This document shows positions 26,735-36,895 of a stretch of 64,000 nt of DNA, piece after piece; the first letter of the stretch is position 1, and every line of letters starts with the position of its first letter. The stretch is taken from positions 2,781,043 through 2,845,042 of the forward strand of contig CP129469.1 in assembly GCA_030583665.1 (NCBI GenBank), read 5' to 3'. The translations under genes were made by a program, and so were the position numbers. Source of the stretch: Candidatus Jettenia sp. AMX2 (GTDB lineage Bacteria > Planctomycetota > Brocadiia > Brocadiales > Brocadiaceae). Under the pieces are notes generated by a model that was given only the letters and a program-made list of their open reading frames with translations, was not told the origin of the DNA and made no database searches.

Positions 26735-26805
26735 AACCCCTGATTCCCCCTTTGCTAAGGGGACTCTAAAAATCCCCCTTGGAAAAGGGAGTTGTCATTC
26801 GCATA
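26735..26805. repeat. TCCCCCTTT foldback element
   Basis: CAACCCCTGATTCCCCCTTT and downstream AATCCCCCTTGGAAAAGGG together form an imperfect foldback. A related copy lies at 33887-33968. Such elements are widespread intergenic repeats; no coding capacity is present. Confidence 0.6.
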
Positions 26806-26903
26806 CATTTCAAACCGGCTGAACTGTTACAAATTTTTTTTACTTTGATGGTAGCACGAATATTAATATTATAATACTGTTAAAATTTATCACGGGAGGT
26901 GAT

Positions 26904-26939
26904 ATGAACCAAAACTCAGGTCTGAATAGACTGTTCTGA
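26904..26939 (+). CDS. Possible 11-residue leader peptide
   Basis: GGGAGGTGAT, a near-perfect Shine-Dalgarno sequence, is followed by ATG and ten more codons (MNQNSGLNRLF) before TGA, 50 bases upstream of the DUF4198 gene. The ribosome site is stronger than that of the real gene. It may be a translated leader or a decayed start. No attenuator hairpin is evident after it. Confidence 0.3.
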   Translation: MNQNSGLNRLF

Positions 26940-26992
26940 TTTTCACTCATTATTGATTGATAATTTATATACTAACAAAGGAAAGGTGCAAA

Positions 26993-27844
26993 ATGATTAC
27001 AAAGAGGTTTGTTCTGTCAGTACTTGTTTTCGTGGTGGTTGTTCTTTTGAACTCTTCAGTTTCAGCCCACGAACTCTGGATACAGGCAACAAAAGAAGCC
27101 GGCAGGCAGGAGCTTAAGGTGGAGGTCATCTGGGGACATTTCGGTAATTTCCTGGACCGGGCCAGTTACGAGGATTATCAGTTGTATGTCCGGTATCCGG
27201 GTGGGAGTGTGAAAGAACTGAAGCTGGAAAGGGCAGGGGTTATAGCCAGGACGTATCTTATTCCGCAGGAAAGAGGCGAATATGTATTTTGGGTACTCAG
27301 GAATCCCGGCATATATACCCCCGGGGATGGGATTCCTACTTTAAGCGTTCAGATGGCCAAGTCAGTTTATCATTTTGGAACAGGACCGGGTACTGCCGGA
27401 GAGCCTGTGGACATACCACTGGAGATTGTACCTGCCATGAACCTTTCTGGTTTTAAGGTCGGCACGATCAAAGGGATAGTGCTGCTGGACGGGAAGCCTG
27501 CCGGAGAAGCTATTATCAGTGCGCATGGCCCTGGTAACCGTGATCTTAAAGGGGAAGCCGGTACCGGTGGTGATTTTGAATTGAACCTGGATATTCCCGG
27601 AACCTGGTTGATTAAGGCTAGTATTAAGGTGGAGGAAGATGGAAAACACGGAGATGATAGTTACAGCAGGGTGAGTCGTACCACTACCCTGGTTATCGAC
27701 ACGGAGAATCATGGGACAGTAGCTGTTGCGTCGACAAGGCAGGTAACACCAGGTACCTTTCCGGTAATGATGGCAATATCATTTATTATCGGCCTTATGT
27801 TAGGGGGCGCAGGGGCTTTTTTTGTTGCCAGGAAAAGCGCTTAA
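26993..27844 (+). CDS. DUF4198 family periplasmic protein
   Basis: 283 residues. A signal peptide ends near SVSAHELW, so the mature N-terminus carries His, as in nickel-binding NikM/NikK-type DUF4198 proteins. The Ig-like DUF4198 domain covers about 28-150, a second beta domain (GTIKGIVLLDGKPAGEAII) about 155-240, and a C-terminal helix anchors it (PVMMAISFIIGLMLGGAGA). The family accompanies nickel and cobalt uptake. It sits between the NikL-like gene and a TonB receptor, suggesting handling of metal in the periplasm. Confidence 0.75.
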   Translation: MITKRFVLSVLVFVVVVLLNSSVSAHELWIQATKEAGRQELKVEVIWGHFGNFLDRASYEDYQLYVRYPGGSVKELKLERAGVIARTYLIPQERGEYVFWVLRNPGIYTPGDGIPTLSVQMAKSVYHFGTGPGTAGEPVDIPLEIVPAMNLSGFKVGTIKGIVLLDGKPAGEAIISAHGPGNRDLKGEAGTGGDFELNLDIPGTWLIKASIKVEEDGKHGDDSYSRVSRTTTLVIDTENHGTVAVASTRQVTPGTFPVMMAISFIIGLMLGGAGAFFVARKSA

Positions 27845-27965
27845 ATTAGGCCTAATTAAATGTTTTACAATTCAAAGAATTATAAACAAAGAATCATAAC
27901 GCAGCAGGGGTCGGCCGTGTTGTGCAAGAAAAAACTCTGACACCAAATATGAGGACAATATAAGA

Positions 27966-30271
27966 ATGAAAAAATTGAAATACATAGCCAGTATCCTGCT
28001 GATGACCGCTATCCTGTTGGTGAGTGGCAACACTGTGCTACTTTCCGACCAAATTCAAAACGAAGAAGTTACCGAACTTCCTGAAATGGTCGTACTGGGT
28101 GAAAGAAGTCAGGATGGCCACTTCATAGAACCAACTCCCGTGGCACCTCGCGTCACAGTTACTCCAGCAGAGATTGCGGCTGTTAATGTAGTTAATCCTT
28201 CCGATATCTTTAAATACATGTCCAGTGTGAATTTCAGAAAACGGTTCATCGGTGACTCCAATATCCCGGTCGCTATCCGTGCAAACAACGAGCAGATGAT
28301 TGGCCGGGTGCTGGTATATGTGGACGACCTCCTGATTAGCAACTTCCTTGGCGGACACTCTGCCGGAGCACGACTTTTCATGGTGGCACCGCAGGAAATT
28401 GTCGGCGCGGACATCATGTATGGGCCGTATTCCGCTATGTATCCCGGTAACTCCATCGGCGGAGTTATTACAATTCATACGCGAATGCCGGAAACCTTCG
28501 AGGTCCATACAAGTAGTGGGTTTTTCGTCCAGGAATTCAAAGATTACGGTACGGACGACACCTTTCTGGGATACAAATTTGACGCCTCTGTCGGAGATAA
28601 GCTCGGGAGGTTTGGTTATTTTGTTCATTATCGTCATTTGGAGAATGAGGCCCCACCGCAATCGTTTCGCGCTGTAACAAATCCCCAGGCGGCTCAGCCG
28701 GGAGACCCTATCGTTTCCGGTGCCTTTCGCGGGAAACAGACGCGACCGGAGCTGATCGTATTGTTTATGGAAGTATTGGGCCCCGGCAGGTAGTTGATGA
28801 TCTTGTTAAGGTAAAGCTCAGCTATGATCTTGCTGACAACTGGACAGCTATCGGTATGTTTGGTTACCTGAATAAGCGTGAAGAAGTGGTGGAGCCGGAA
28901 ACGTATTTACGGGACACAAATGGCAACCCTGTTTATGCCGGTAACGTCGATTTCCAGGGACGTAGGGTTAACGTCTTCTTCCAGGGTGCTGACAAAACAT
29001 TCCTTGAAGACTTCCATTACGGACTTACGCTAAATGGAAGGATTGGCGATGCCTGGAGGCTGACCACGACCGGGTCGTTCTACGATCTAACCGGTACCCG
29101 TCCGCGTTCCGGTAACGTAGATGCTGCTGGCAGCGCTCCGGCAACTGGCATGGTTACCCGTCAGGACGGTACCGGTTGGTTTACCTACGACATCAAAATA
29201 GCACACGAATCCGAGGACAGACCGCTCTGGCTGGGCCAGAGAAGTATTTTCGGTTATCATTTCGATAACTACTTCCGTCGGGAAGTTACTCATAATGCAG
29301 CGGACTGGCGTCGTGAGATTCTGACTACCATAAATACGATCAGTGCTGGCAAGACTATGACCCATGCGCTATTTCTTGAAAATACATGGCTGTTTGCTGA
29401 CGATCAATGGGAGCTTACGCTGGGTGGCCGGCAGGAATTCTGGAAGGCCTACGACGGATTTCTGTTGCGTGGTGACAACAGGGGCCGGTTTGATAGCCGT
29501 ACGGATGAATACTTTTCTCCGAAAGCATCTCTCGCGTGGTTTCCCACTAAAGATTGGGAAGCTCGCTTTTCCACCGGTTTGGCAAAACGATTTCCGATGG
29601 TGGATGAGCTGTTTCTGGCAAATTTTGATAATTTTGGCCGATTTGATCCCGATACGTTCGATCCAAACCTCAAACCGGAAAAGTCATTCTCGAGGAATCT
29701 CTCGGTAATACGCGGTTTTGAGAAGGGACGCATCATAGCCAGTATCTTTAACGAAGACATTGACGACAGCATCCTCCGGCAACCGAATGCCTTTTCCGGT
29801 GTTACGCACTATCAGAATGTTGACAAGGTGCGTAACTGGGGTGGAGAGCTGGCATTTGAGAGCCACAGATTGTTTCTGGAAGACCTGAGCTTTTATGCCA
29901 ACATTTCCTATGTTGATGCAAAAATTGTCAGGAACAGTGGTTTCCCGGAGACGAAAGGCAACCGCATGCCACAAATTCCAAAATGGCGTGTCAATTCCTT
30001 CCTGACGTATCATGTGACAGAACAGTTCGATTGGTCCTTTGGTATGCGCTACGCAAGCGACATGTTCCACCAGCTTGATAATGCCGATGGTGGCCGCGGC
30101 GGAATGGGTTTTACCGACAGTTATCTGGTCTTTGACACCAAACTTGCATATAAAATTGGCAAAGGATTCAGTGCATCTTTCGGTGTTGATAACCTGACCG
30201 GGGAGACTTACTACATCAGCCATCCATACCCCGGGAGAACTTACCTGTTTGACCTGAACTGGAAGTTATAG
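27966..30271 (+). pseudogene. TonB-dependent outer-membrane receptor, frameshifted
   Basis: Two open frames (27966-28793 and 28856-30271) join into one receptor of about 768 residues. The first has a signal peptide, a TonB-box-like LPEMVVLGE and the plug domain (VYVDDLLISN, MYGPYSAMYPGNSIGGVITI). The second holds the barrel and ends YLFDLNWKL. In the second frame the missing link reads TDATGADRIVYGS..., which continues the first frame if one A is restored to the AAA run near 28734-28736. The natural substrate would be a metal chelate, given the neighbours. The lesion may be a real mutation or an assembly error. Confidence 0.85.
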
Positions 30272-30752
30272 AAACGTTAGTTATTTCAATATTGCATAAA
30301 GTATTTCATTTAAGACATAGCAATAGAACAAGCTTTCAGATTAAATTCAGTGTATATAAATTTTATAACATAGATAACGTTAATGCTTTAAATAAGAAAC
30401 ACTATCTCATTTATTCTAAGGAATAAATTTTGCTTGTTGTAGTCGGGAATGAAACAACATTTGCATGCAATAGATACCTGCTAGCCTTTATACTTCGGGG
30501 AGGCAGTATTATGTAGGGTGGGCAACGCCCACCAAAAATAAACTAAACATTCCCCTCCCTTGATGGGAGGGGCCGGGGGAGGGTGACAGAACTTGGAACT
30601 GTTCTTTTCTTTCACCCCCACCTTACCTCCCCCATCAATGGGAGGAATACAGCAAAACGGTAATTGGCAGGCGGTGCCTGCCCTACTGGCTTTTCGCACA
30701 CGGATCAATAATAGGTAGGGTGGTAGACAACACCCACCAAAAATAAACAGCT
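30272..30752. repeat. Intergenic region with a GTAGGG composite foldback element
   Basis: The element runs from a hairpin starting GTAGGGTGGGC at 30513 to one ending GCCTGCCCTAC at 30686. Inside are the arms CCCCTCCCTTGATGGGAGGG and CTCCCCCATCAATGGGAGG, themselves inverted. A further degenerate left end lies at 30714-30738. The remaining sequence is AT-rich with no gene. It may terminate the receptor transcript. Confidence 0.7.
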
Positions 30753-31190
30753 ATGAGTAAAATAAACAAGGTTATCGCCTGTATTCAAATCGTCATTTTT
30801 CTGAGCCTTATGCTATGCAGCAGTGGTGTCACCACCATGAATTCACTCAGAAAGCCGGATGAATTTCCGTGTAAGGATCATGACTGCGGCTGCAAATCGG
30901 CAGATGATTGCAGAACGAACTGTTGCTGTTTTCCACAGGGAAATCACCCGGGACATTATCATAGTGCAAAGAAACAGAAAAGCAGCCTTCAGTCATTCAT
31001 AAGCAGCCTTAAATGTAAGTCAGGCAGCGCAGCAATGGTGTTAATAAACACGGAATTCAAATGTATTATGGAAGATTATTTTGTAATTCCCCACATAACA
31101 TTTTTATGTTTTCTTGCCAGCGATACCCTGACCCGTCTTCGTGAAGTCATGGTATCACCTCCCGAAAAACCTCCGCGTTATCCCGCATAA
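30753..31190 (+). CDS. Small Cys-rich secreted protein
   Basis: 145 residues. An N-terminal signal or anchor helix is followed by a Cys cluster (PCKDHDCGCKSADDCRTNCC with one further Cys), then HPGHYHSAKK. Similar PC..H.CGC..A..C...CCC proteins recur in planctomycetes and proteobacteria with no known role. Cys and His density suggests binding of a soft metal or assembly of disulfides. The TonB receptor gene follows after 435 bases. There is no clear ribosome site. Confidence 0.6.
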   Translation: MSKINKVIACIQIVIFLSLMLCSSGVTTMNSLRKPDEFPCKDHDCGCKSADDCRTNCCCFPQGNHPGHYHSAKKQKSSLQSFISSLKCKSGSAAMVLINTEFKCIMEDYFVIPHITFLCFLASDTLTRLREVMVSPPEKPPRYPA

Positions 31191-31625
31191 AGTCCAGTCT
31201 GCAAAGAGAGTAAACGTTAAAAAAGCCTTCATTTGGTACCAACCGGAAGCAGTCTTTCCGCAGACGGTGTCCACCGTGCACTTGTTTCTCTTGTGTGCGG
31301 TGCCCACTGTACAGGATGACTGCTTGTTTGGCTCGTTTCCTGAAATCGGGTTCACTCTGTAGCTTATGTTTCGGCGGACGATGCCTCCCATGCATGTGTT
31401 TCAGGCAGACGGTACACGCCATACAGGAAGGTTGCTTTTTCAGCATGTTTACTAAATGTTTGAGACAATTAGCACGTTACGGTAACAGGATAAGACAGAA
31501 CAACAGGCATTTTGGCTAATCACGGAGATACTCCGTCTGTATTTTCTGCTCTATCCTGTATCACCGGGGCTTAAAAATGTGAGATAAACAGACAATTTTA
31601 GAAAACAAAGATACAGGAGGAGGGG
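31191..31625. other. Intergenic region before the second TonB receptor
   Basis: No convincing gene. A minus-strand frame (31147-31446) is Cys/His/Arg-rich but lacks a ribosome site and is probably chance. A short palindrome GTTACGGTAAC (31476-31486) lies about 140 bases before the receptor and could be an operator. No cobalamin-riboswitch B12 box was found. Confidence 0.4.
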
Positions 31626-33866
31626 ATGGAGAACAAAGCCCTGTTTGCATACGGAGCGCCTTCAAAAGCGGAAAAGAAGCGGAATATGGCTGGCTCTGCC
31701 GCAACAAGGACATGGTATCTTCTGATACTATTGTTATCTGTATTGCTTTCTTGCAGTGTCTTAGTGGCGAAAGAAATAAGGCCTGAAGAGGTTACTGCTG
31801 CAACGGAAAGCAAAGAAACTGCAGGAAAAAAACCGGCAGGCACAAACACTGCAAAGAAAGAGGACGTAAGGCTTGAAGAGGTTGTTATTACTGCAACAAG
31901 GACGGAAAGGACTACAGAAGAGATACCTGCAAGCGTAAGCACTGTAACAAAAGAAGACATAAAAAACACAAGGATGTTCAATCTGAGAGAGGCGCTTACC
32001 GGCATTCCCGGCGTACAGGCGGAAACAAGAAACGGGGCATACGATGCGAGGCTGATCATCAGGGGCGCAGGATTAAAGGCACGGTTTGGCATCAGGGAGA
32101 TAATGGTATTGCTTGACGGGGTTCCGATAACAGACCCCGATGGGATGACAAGGCTCGATTTTGTTGACCCACAGCTTGTTGAGAGGATTGATATTGTAAA
32201 GGGACCGAACTCCACCCTTTACGGGGCAAATGCTGTTGGCGGTGTTATCAATATTATCACAAAGAGCCCCTTTGAAGAGTTGAAATCCGTAAAAGCAGGC
32301 TACGGGAATTATAACGCCCAGATGTACAACGTCATCTATGGAAATCACATTGGCAATACCTATTTCACCTTTGCAGGAAGCAGGCGTTCCACAGACTCAT
32401 GGAGGGAATGGAATGAATTTACCACAAATCAGGGCAGCCTCAAGATAGGGCATATGTTTGATACCCGTACTACGCTTGAGGCGAATATCAGTTTAACACA
32501 GGCTGATCTGCAGCTTGCGGGAACGCTTACGAAGGACCAGTTCACGAGCGATATCACACAGCTAACCTCAGACCCATGGAGGCATATGGGGCGGTACAGC
32601 GAGATATTGTATTCGAGCCTTAAGTTTGAGAAGGAAATAGACAATATACGGATCAAACCACTGGTGTATTTTCAGACATGGGACCACTTCCACCCGGTAA
32701 CCGGGCTTATTAATGATGGAGGTTCGAACGTCTATGGCGCCGACATCCAGACGGATATCATTCACAGCATTGCAGGGATCAGAGGTGTTCTGACCGCAGG
32801 CGTGACAGGCCAGATGGATAAGTCAAGCGGGGATAAATTTACCTACAGGGATTTTGTTACCGGCGCAGGAGGAAGGATCCTTCATACCACTTCAGATGCA
32901 AAAGGTGACCTTGCTGAAACCGGCAAAGACACTGCAACCAAATGGGGTATCTATGTTCAGGAATCATTAAGGCCCTCTGACAGATGGATTGTAGACCTCG
33001 GCATACGATATGACCAGGTAAGGTTCGATATCGACACGGAAAGGTTTATGGCATTTAACTGGGGCGCTGGCAGATATGTAGATAAACAGGAGACGATCGA
33101 CGTAGAAAGGACCTTTGAATATGTCAGCCCCAGAATCGGCGTTGTTTATAAGCTGAGCAGTATCTTTAACCTGTACGGAAACATATCGACAGGCTTTCAG
33201 ACCCCCCAGGCATCGGAGATAAGCCTGAATCCGGATTTAGACCCTTCAAAGACCTACAATTACGAGACGGGTTTGAAGGCACGGTTTGAGGGTGGCCACG
33301 GTTTCGACCTTTCGTTATTCCATATGACGGTAAAGGACGATATCGTCCAGACAATCGAAACGGGCAACATATCTTCTTACAGTAATGCAGGAAAATCAAG
33401 GAAAAGAGGTGTGGAATTCTCCGGAAACGTTCAGACCTTACCTGGCTTGTTTCACGGTGTATCATACGCTTACAGCGACTTCCGGTTTACTGAATTTATT
33501 GAGCCGGTAAGGGAGGGCGCGGCTTTTGTCTTTCATGACAGAAGCGGTAATAGATTCCCGTATATTCCGAAACACCAATACGGATTTTTTACCGATTACC
33601 GGCATCCATCTGGTATCAGGTTCAGGATTGATACAAATACCTGGGGCAAATACTATGTGGATAATGCAAATTCAGAGACCTTCAGTGGATACGATTTTCT
33701 CACCAATGTCCTTGTTGGATACGAACGGAAAAATCTGGATATAACCTTCGATGTATACAACGTATTCGACATGAGGTATGCAATGGAGGTGACAAAGGAC
33801 ACCGATTTAAGATTCAGGCCAGGAGCACCTTTGACTATGATGATAAGGTTAACATATAAGTTTTAA
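31626..33866 (+). CDS. TonB-dependent outer-membrane receptor
   Basis: 746 residues, intact. GGAGGAGGGG precedes the ATG. A signal segment (about 35-55) is followed by a Lys/Glu-rich linker, the TonB box LEEVVITATRTER and a plug domain of about 130 residues with LLDGVPITDP and TLYGANAVGGVINIITK. The 22-strand-type barrel follows, ending with the C-terminal Phe (LTYKF) that outer-membrane insertion needs. It imports a scarce metal chelate or cofactor using TonB energy. The substrate is unknown; the Cys-rich protein upstream and the redox operon downstream are its only context. Confidence 0.93.
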   Translation: MENKALFAYGAPSKAEKKRNMAGSAATRTWYLLILLLSVLLSCSVLVAKEIRPEEVTAATESKETAGKKPAGTNTAKKEDVRLEEVVITATRTERTTEEIPASVSTVTKEDIKNTRMFNLREALTGIPGVQAETRNGAYDARLIIRGAGLKARFGIREIMVLLDGVPITDPDGMTRLDFVDPQLVERIDIVKGPNSTLYGANAVGGVINIITKSPFEELKSVKAGYGNYNAQMYNVIYGNHIGNTYFTFAGSRRSTDSWREWNEFTTNQGSLKIGHMFDTRTTLEANISLTQADLQLAGTLTKDQFTSDITQLTSDPWRHMGRYSEILYSSLKFEKEIDNIRIKPLVYFQTWDHFHPVTGLINDGGSNVYGADIQTDIIHSIAGIRGVLTAGVTGQMDKSSGDKFTYRDFVTGAGGRILHTTSDAKGDLAETGKDTATKWGIYVQESLRPSDRWIVDLGIRYDQVRFDIDTERFMAFNWGAGRYVDKQETIDVERTFEYVSPRIGVVYKLSSIFNLYGNISTGFQTPQASEISLNPDLDPSKTYNYETGLKARFEGGHGFDLSLFHMTVKDDIVQTIETGNISSYSNAGKSRKRGVEFSGNVQTLPGLFHGVSYAYSDFRFTEFIEPVREGAAFVFHDRSGNRFPYIPKHQYGFFTDYRHPSGIRFRIDTNTWGKYYVDNANSETFSGYDFLTNVLVGYERKNLDITFDVYNVFDMRYAMEVTKDTDLRFRPGAPLTMMIRLTYKF

Positions 33867-34892
33867 GTGCACGGCAAATGTTTGTAAAACACAACCCCCC
33901 TGCCCCCTTTAATAAGTGGGATTTTTTCAAGTCCCCCTTAACAAAGGGGGATTCAGGGGGTTGTGTTTGCATAGTATAACAATACTTGAAATTAAAAACA
34001 TTGAATTATCGGGACCTAGCCAGTAAGCATATTTTCCGGTGGGAAGCATCCACCTCACATGGGCGAAACATTCCCCACCTTTGACGGGAGAAGATGGGGA
34101 GGGTGATAAAACATGGATCTGCTCTTTTCCTTCACCCCCACCTTACCTCCCCCATCAATGGGGAGGAATACAGCAAAACGGTAATTGGCAGGCGGAGCCT
34201 GCCCTACATAAAATAACGTGTTTTAGCAACACAAATAACTCGATGGCGACGAAGAGAAAGCTGAGAAACCGAATCTATAAAATCCTGTCCTTCTTCGTAC
34301 TACTATCCATCAATTTCTTGTTTTTTTGCATGTTTTTCAAAATACATAACCGTAAGGCAATGATCAGATAAGGCTTACGTAAAGTTTTGGGCATTGAGTT
34401 TTTTGTCATTTGAAATTGTTTCGTATTTCGATATTCGTATTTCGAATTTGGTTGCGCCAAAGGCTGCGCCAAGCCCGAAGGGCTGACATGATTATAGTAA
34501 ATGAACAAGCAAAAACCAACAACCCCGAAGGGGTGGCATGATGGTAAGATGATCGTGGGTTTTCTATGTCACCCCTTCGGGGCTAGAAATTTTTTGTATG
34601 ACTTTTGCTATAATCATGACATCCCTTCGGGATTAGAAAACAAAAAATAAATCGTAATAGTTCATCGAAAAGGTGCAAAGTACGCATTTGAAATTGTTCC
34701 GAAATCCGCAATCCGAAATTCGAATTTGGTTGCGGCCAAAGGCCGCGCCAGGTGTTTCGTGGCAATTTTGGCAGGTGGGATGTAGGGTGGGCACTGCCCA
34801 CCAAAAAAATATGCAGCGCAATTGAACAAAATGGTAGCTGGCAGGCGGTGCCTGCCCTACTGACTGTACTTGAAAAATGAAAAGGAGAATAC
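33867..34892. repeat. 1-kb repeat-rich intergenic region
   Basis: In order: a TCCCCCTTT foldback (33887-33968) just after the receptor stop, a GTAGGG-family composite (about 34040-34207), inverted repeat B (about 34276-34480), a foldback with ends CCCGAAGGG..GACATGATTATAG and CTATAATCATGACATCCC (about 34480-34640), an inverted partial repeat B (about 34645-34770) and a minimal 79-bp GTAGGG element (34782-34860). No gene. At least four families are stacked here. Confidence 0.75.
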
Positions 34893-35906
34893 ATGCAACA
34901 TTTTTTGATTATAATGACAATTCTGTTTCATATCCTTTTTCCTCTGCCCTCTTTTGCGGGGACAAGTTCTGAAAGGGATTCCGGAGGCATGGTCAGGCCC
35001 TCCTCCCCTGCAGAAGCCATGTATCTTTCAGAAAATCCCCCCACAGCCCATTACCACGGCCACGGGGAACGTCGCAATGGCAGGAGAGACGGCGGCACAG
35101 GAAATCACTCTGAACACAGGGCTACACCGGTAAAGAAGATTTACCTTAATATACCTGACCTGTCTGACAATGCAGAGGCATACGTAATGCGGCCCGACGG
35201 CACAATAACAGAGGGTATAGTAAACCACTACGAGGGTATGTGGAGCGTTACCTTTGATACGAAACCGATGGATGGCTCCATGGACGGGATTTTTAATGTG
35301 TATGTAGTGGACAAACAGGTCGTTGGCAATACACTCCTCATAATGGTCGCAAAGATGCATGTAATAAATCATAGCTGCGGCTGGGGGCATAAGTTTAAAT
35401 TTGACAAAGAACGGCAGAGGCCAAAGCATTTTGATACTATTCCCCTTGAAATAGTGGGATACGAACTCTGGGATAAAAACTTCCACATAAAGACAACTTC
35501 AGGCGATAACCTTGTCTTCCTGGTCTTGCACAACGGCAGTCCGGCAGAAGCAGTAACAATGGGGATAAAGACCCAAAGCGAATGGATTAAAACTTTTCAA
35601 ACGGGAAATGACGGAAAGGCATCGGTTCAACTGATAAGGGACTATTACCCGGAAAGGTGGAGTGATTTCAATGCAAGGAAGCGGGGCAACCTGCTCGTTA
35701 CAGCAGAATATGACCTTGACGAAAGCGGAACATTTGAAGGTATCCCTTATACCAGCGTAAAACTGGTTTCCACATTTCCATGGAGATACCGGCCGCAGCG
35801 CAGGGAATATACTTCATATGCTTATGGTTTAGGTATCGCTGCACTGGTCGCTGTTGTATCCGGCGTCTGCATCTATACCCGCAGAATGAGAAACAAAAGA
35901 TTTTAG
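34893..35906 (+). CDS. Secreted His-rich protein with C-terminal membrane anchor
   Basis: 337 residues. GGAG lies five bases before the ATG. A signal peptide ends near SFAG, and an unusual His/Arg/Gly stretch follows (HYHGHGERRNGRRDGGTGNH, about 50-70), a likely metal-binding tail. Two beta-sandwich DUF4198-like parts follow (IYLNIPDLSDNAEAYVMRPD; VGYELWDKNFHIKTTSGDNL), then a single C-terminal helix and a basic tail. It is the first gene of the polyferredoxin/double-cubane operon and resembles the NikK/NikM type of periplasmic metal-binding protein. No exact family name can be given with certainty. Confidence 0.7.
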   Translation: MQHFLIIMTILFHILFPLPSFAGTSSERDSGGMVRPSSPAEAMYLSENPPTAHYHGHGERRNGRRDGGTGNHSEHRATPVKKIYLNIPDLSDNAEAYVMRPDGTITEGIVNHYEGMWSVTFDTKPMDGSMDGIFNVYVVDKQVVGNTLLIMVAKMHVINHSCGWGHKFKFDKERQRPKHFDTIPLEIVGYELWDKNFHIKTTSGDNLVFLVLHNGSPAEAVTMGIKTQSEWIKTFQTGNDGKASVQLIRDYYPERWSDFNARKRGNLLVTAEYDLDESGTFEGIPYTSVKLVSTFPWRYRPQRREYTSYAYGLGIAALVAVVSGVCIYTRRMRNKRF

Positions 35907-35920
35907 AGGAAATATACGCT

Positions 35921-36895
35921 ATGAAAAGAATAAGACACTTTATTAACAACACGGATATAAACCGGTTCAGGTTTTATTTTCAGATAATCTCCTTTGCAGT
36001 ATTAATCTACGGAGGATATTTCGCTATCAACATAAGCAATAATATGCCAACCTTTGTATGTGTCTTTGCTGAAAACAGAGGTGGCACATGCTATTTATGG
36101 CCGCTTCAGCATCAGGTCAATACCCCCGTCAGAGAACTTTTGGGCGGAAGGGGAATCGGTATCCTTACCGGACTTGCCACGTTCTTTATACTCTTTATCC
36201 TGTTTAACAAGGCCTGGTGCGGATTTGTATGCCCCCTTGGTTCTGTTCAGGACTGGATAACAAAGGTGCGGGCAAGGCTTGGCATAAGGAACAGTACCTA
36301 TTCCGAAACCGTATTTAGAAAACTGAAGACGATCAAGTATATCGTTTTAATCCTCCTGATCCTTTTACCGTTAGGGGTCAGCAACCTGGGGTTGCCATAT
36401 GACCTGGTAACATCCTATTGTATGATATGCCCCGCCAGGACCATTCTTCCGCTCTTTTCAGCAGACACAAGCCAGCTTGTCGCCGACTTCAGTTCAAAGA
36501 CCATGGTAGTTCTCACAGGTCTCGGGATGGCTGTCACAGGCGCATTCTTTACCGGCGCCTTTATAAAAAAACGGTTCTACTGCTTTTACTGCCCGATGAG
36601 CGCCCTTCACTACGTATTTTCCAAGACATCGCTCCTGAGGATGACAAAGGACGGCTCAAGATGTACAAGATGCGGCAACTGCTACAGGGTTTGTGATATG
36701 GGGATAAGGGAGATAGCGGATGATGTAAAAAGCAGGAATATTGTCAAGGATGACTGCATGATGTGCTTTAAATGTGTTGCTGCATGTCCCGAAGATGCCT
36801 GCCTGGAAGTAAGGTTTATTTGCCTGCCTGTGTACAGTTCTACAGAAGACGGCTTTTTTAAGAGAATGGAAAGGAAGTGCAGGAATGGAAATTGA
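35921..36895 (+). CDS. NapH/CcoG-like membrane polyferredoxin
   Basis: 324 residues with about five transmembrane helices. Cytoplasmic Cys motifs CGFVCPLGS, YCMICPA and FYCPMSA resemble the NapH/RnfC-type CxxxCP pairs. The C-terminal domain has two classical [4Fe-4S] sites, CTRCGNCYRVCDMG and CMMCFKCVAACPEDA. It would pass electrons from the quinone pool or periplasm to a cytoplasmic acceptor. Starts 14 bases after the secreted-protein gene with AGAGGA; its stop overlaps the next start by 11 bases. In this context the natural acceptor is the [4Fe-4S] activator encoded downstream (inference). Confidence 0.85.
   Translation: MKRIRHFINNTDINRFRFYFQIISFAVLIYGGYFAINISNNMPTFVCVFAENRGGTCYLWPLQHQVNTPVRELLGGRGIGILTGLATFFILFILFNKAWCGFVCPLGSVQDWITKVRARLGIRNSTYSETVFRKLKTIKYIVLILLILLPLGVSNLGLPYDLVTSYCMICPARTILPLFSADTSQLVADFSSKTMVVLTGLGMAVTGAFFTGAFIKKRFYCFYCPMSALHYVFSKTSLLRMTKDGSRCTRCGNCYRVCDMGIREIADDVKSRNIVKDDCMMCFKCVAACPEDACLEVRFICLPVYSSTEDGFFKRMERKCRNGN

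Noticed and set aside
28038-28661. 207-residue antisense frame in the TonB receptor
   Set aside because: Shadow of the real gene, with no ribosome site or homology.
28731-28737. GGGAAAC as a programmed -1 frameshift site in the first TonB receptor
   Set aside because: In the zero frame the codons are GGG AAA CAG, not X XXY YYZ, no stimulatory hairpin was evident, and outer-membrane receptors are not known to use frameshifting.
31147-31446. Minus-strand 99-residue Cys/His-rich frame
   Set aside because: No ribosome site, no family resemblance and it overlaps the end of the Cys-rich gene; composition comes from local repeats.
31191-31625. Cobalamin riboswitch before the second TonB receptor
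   Set aside because: No B12 box or conserved core was found in the leader.
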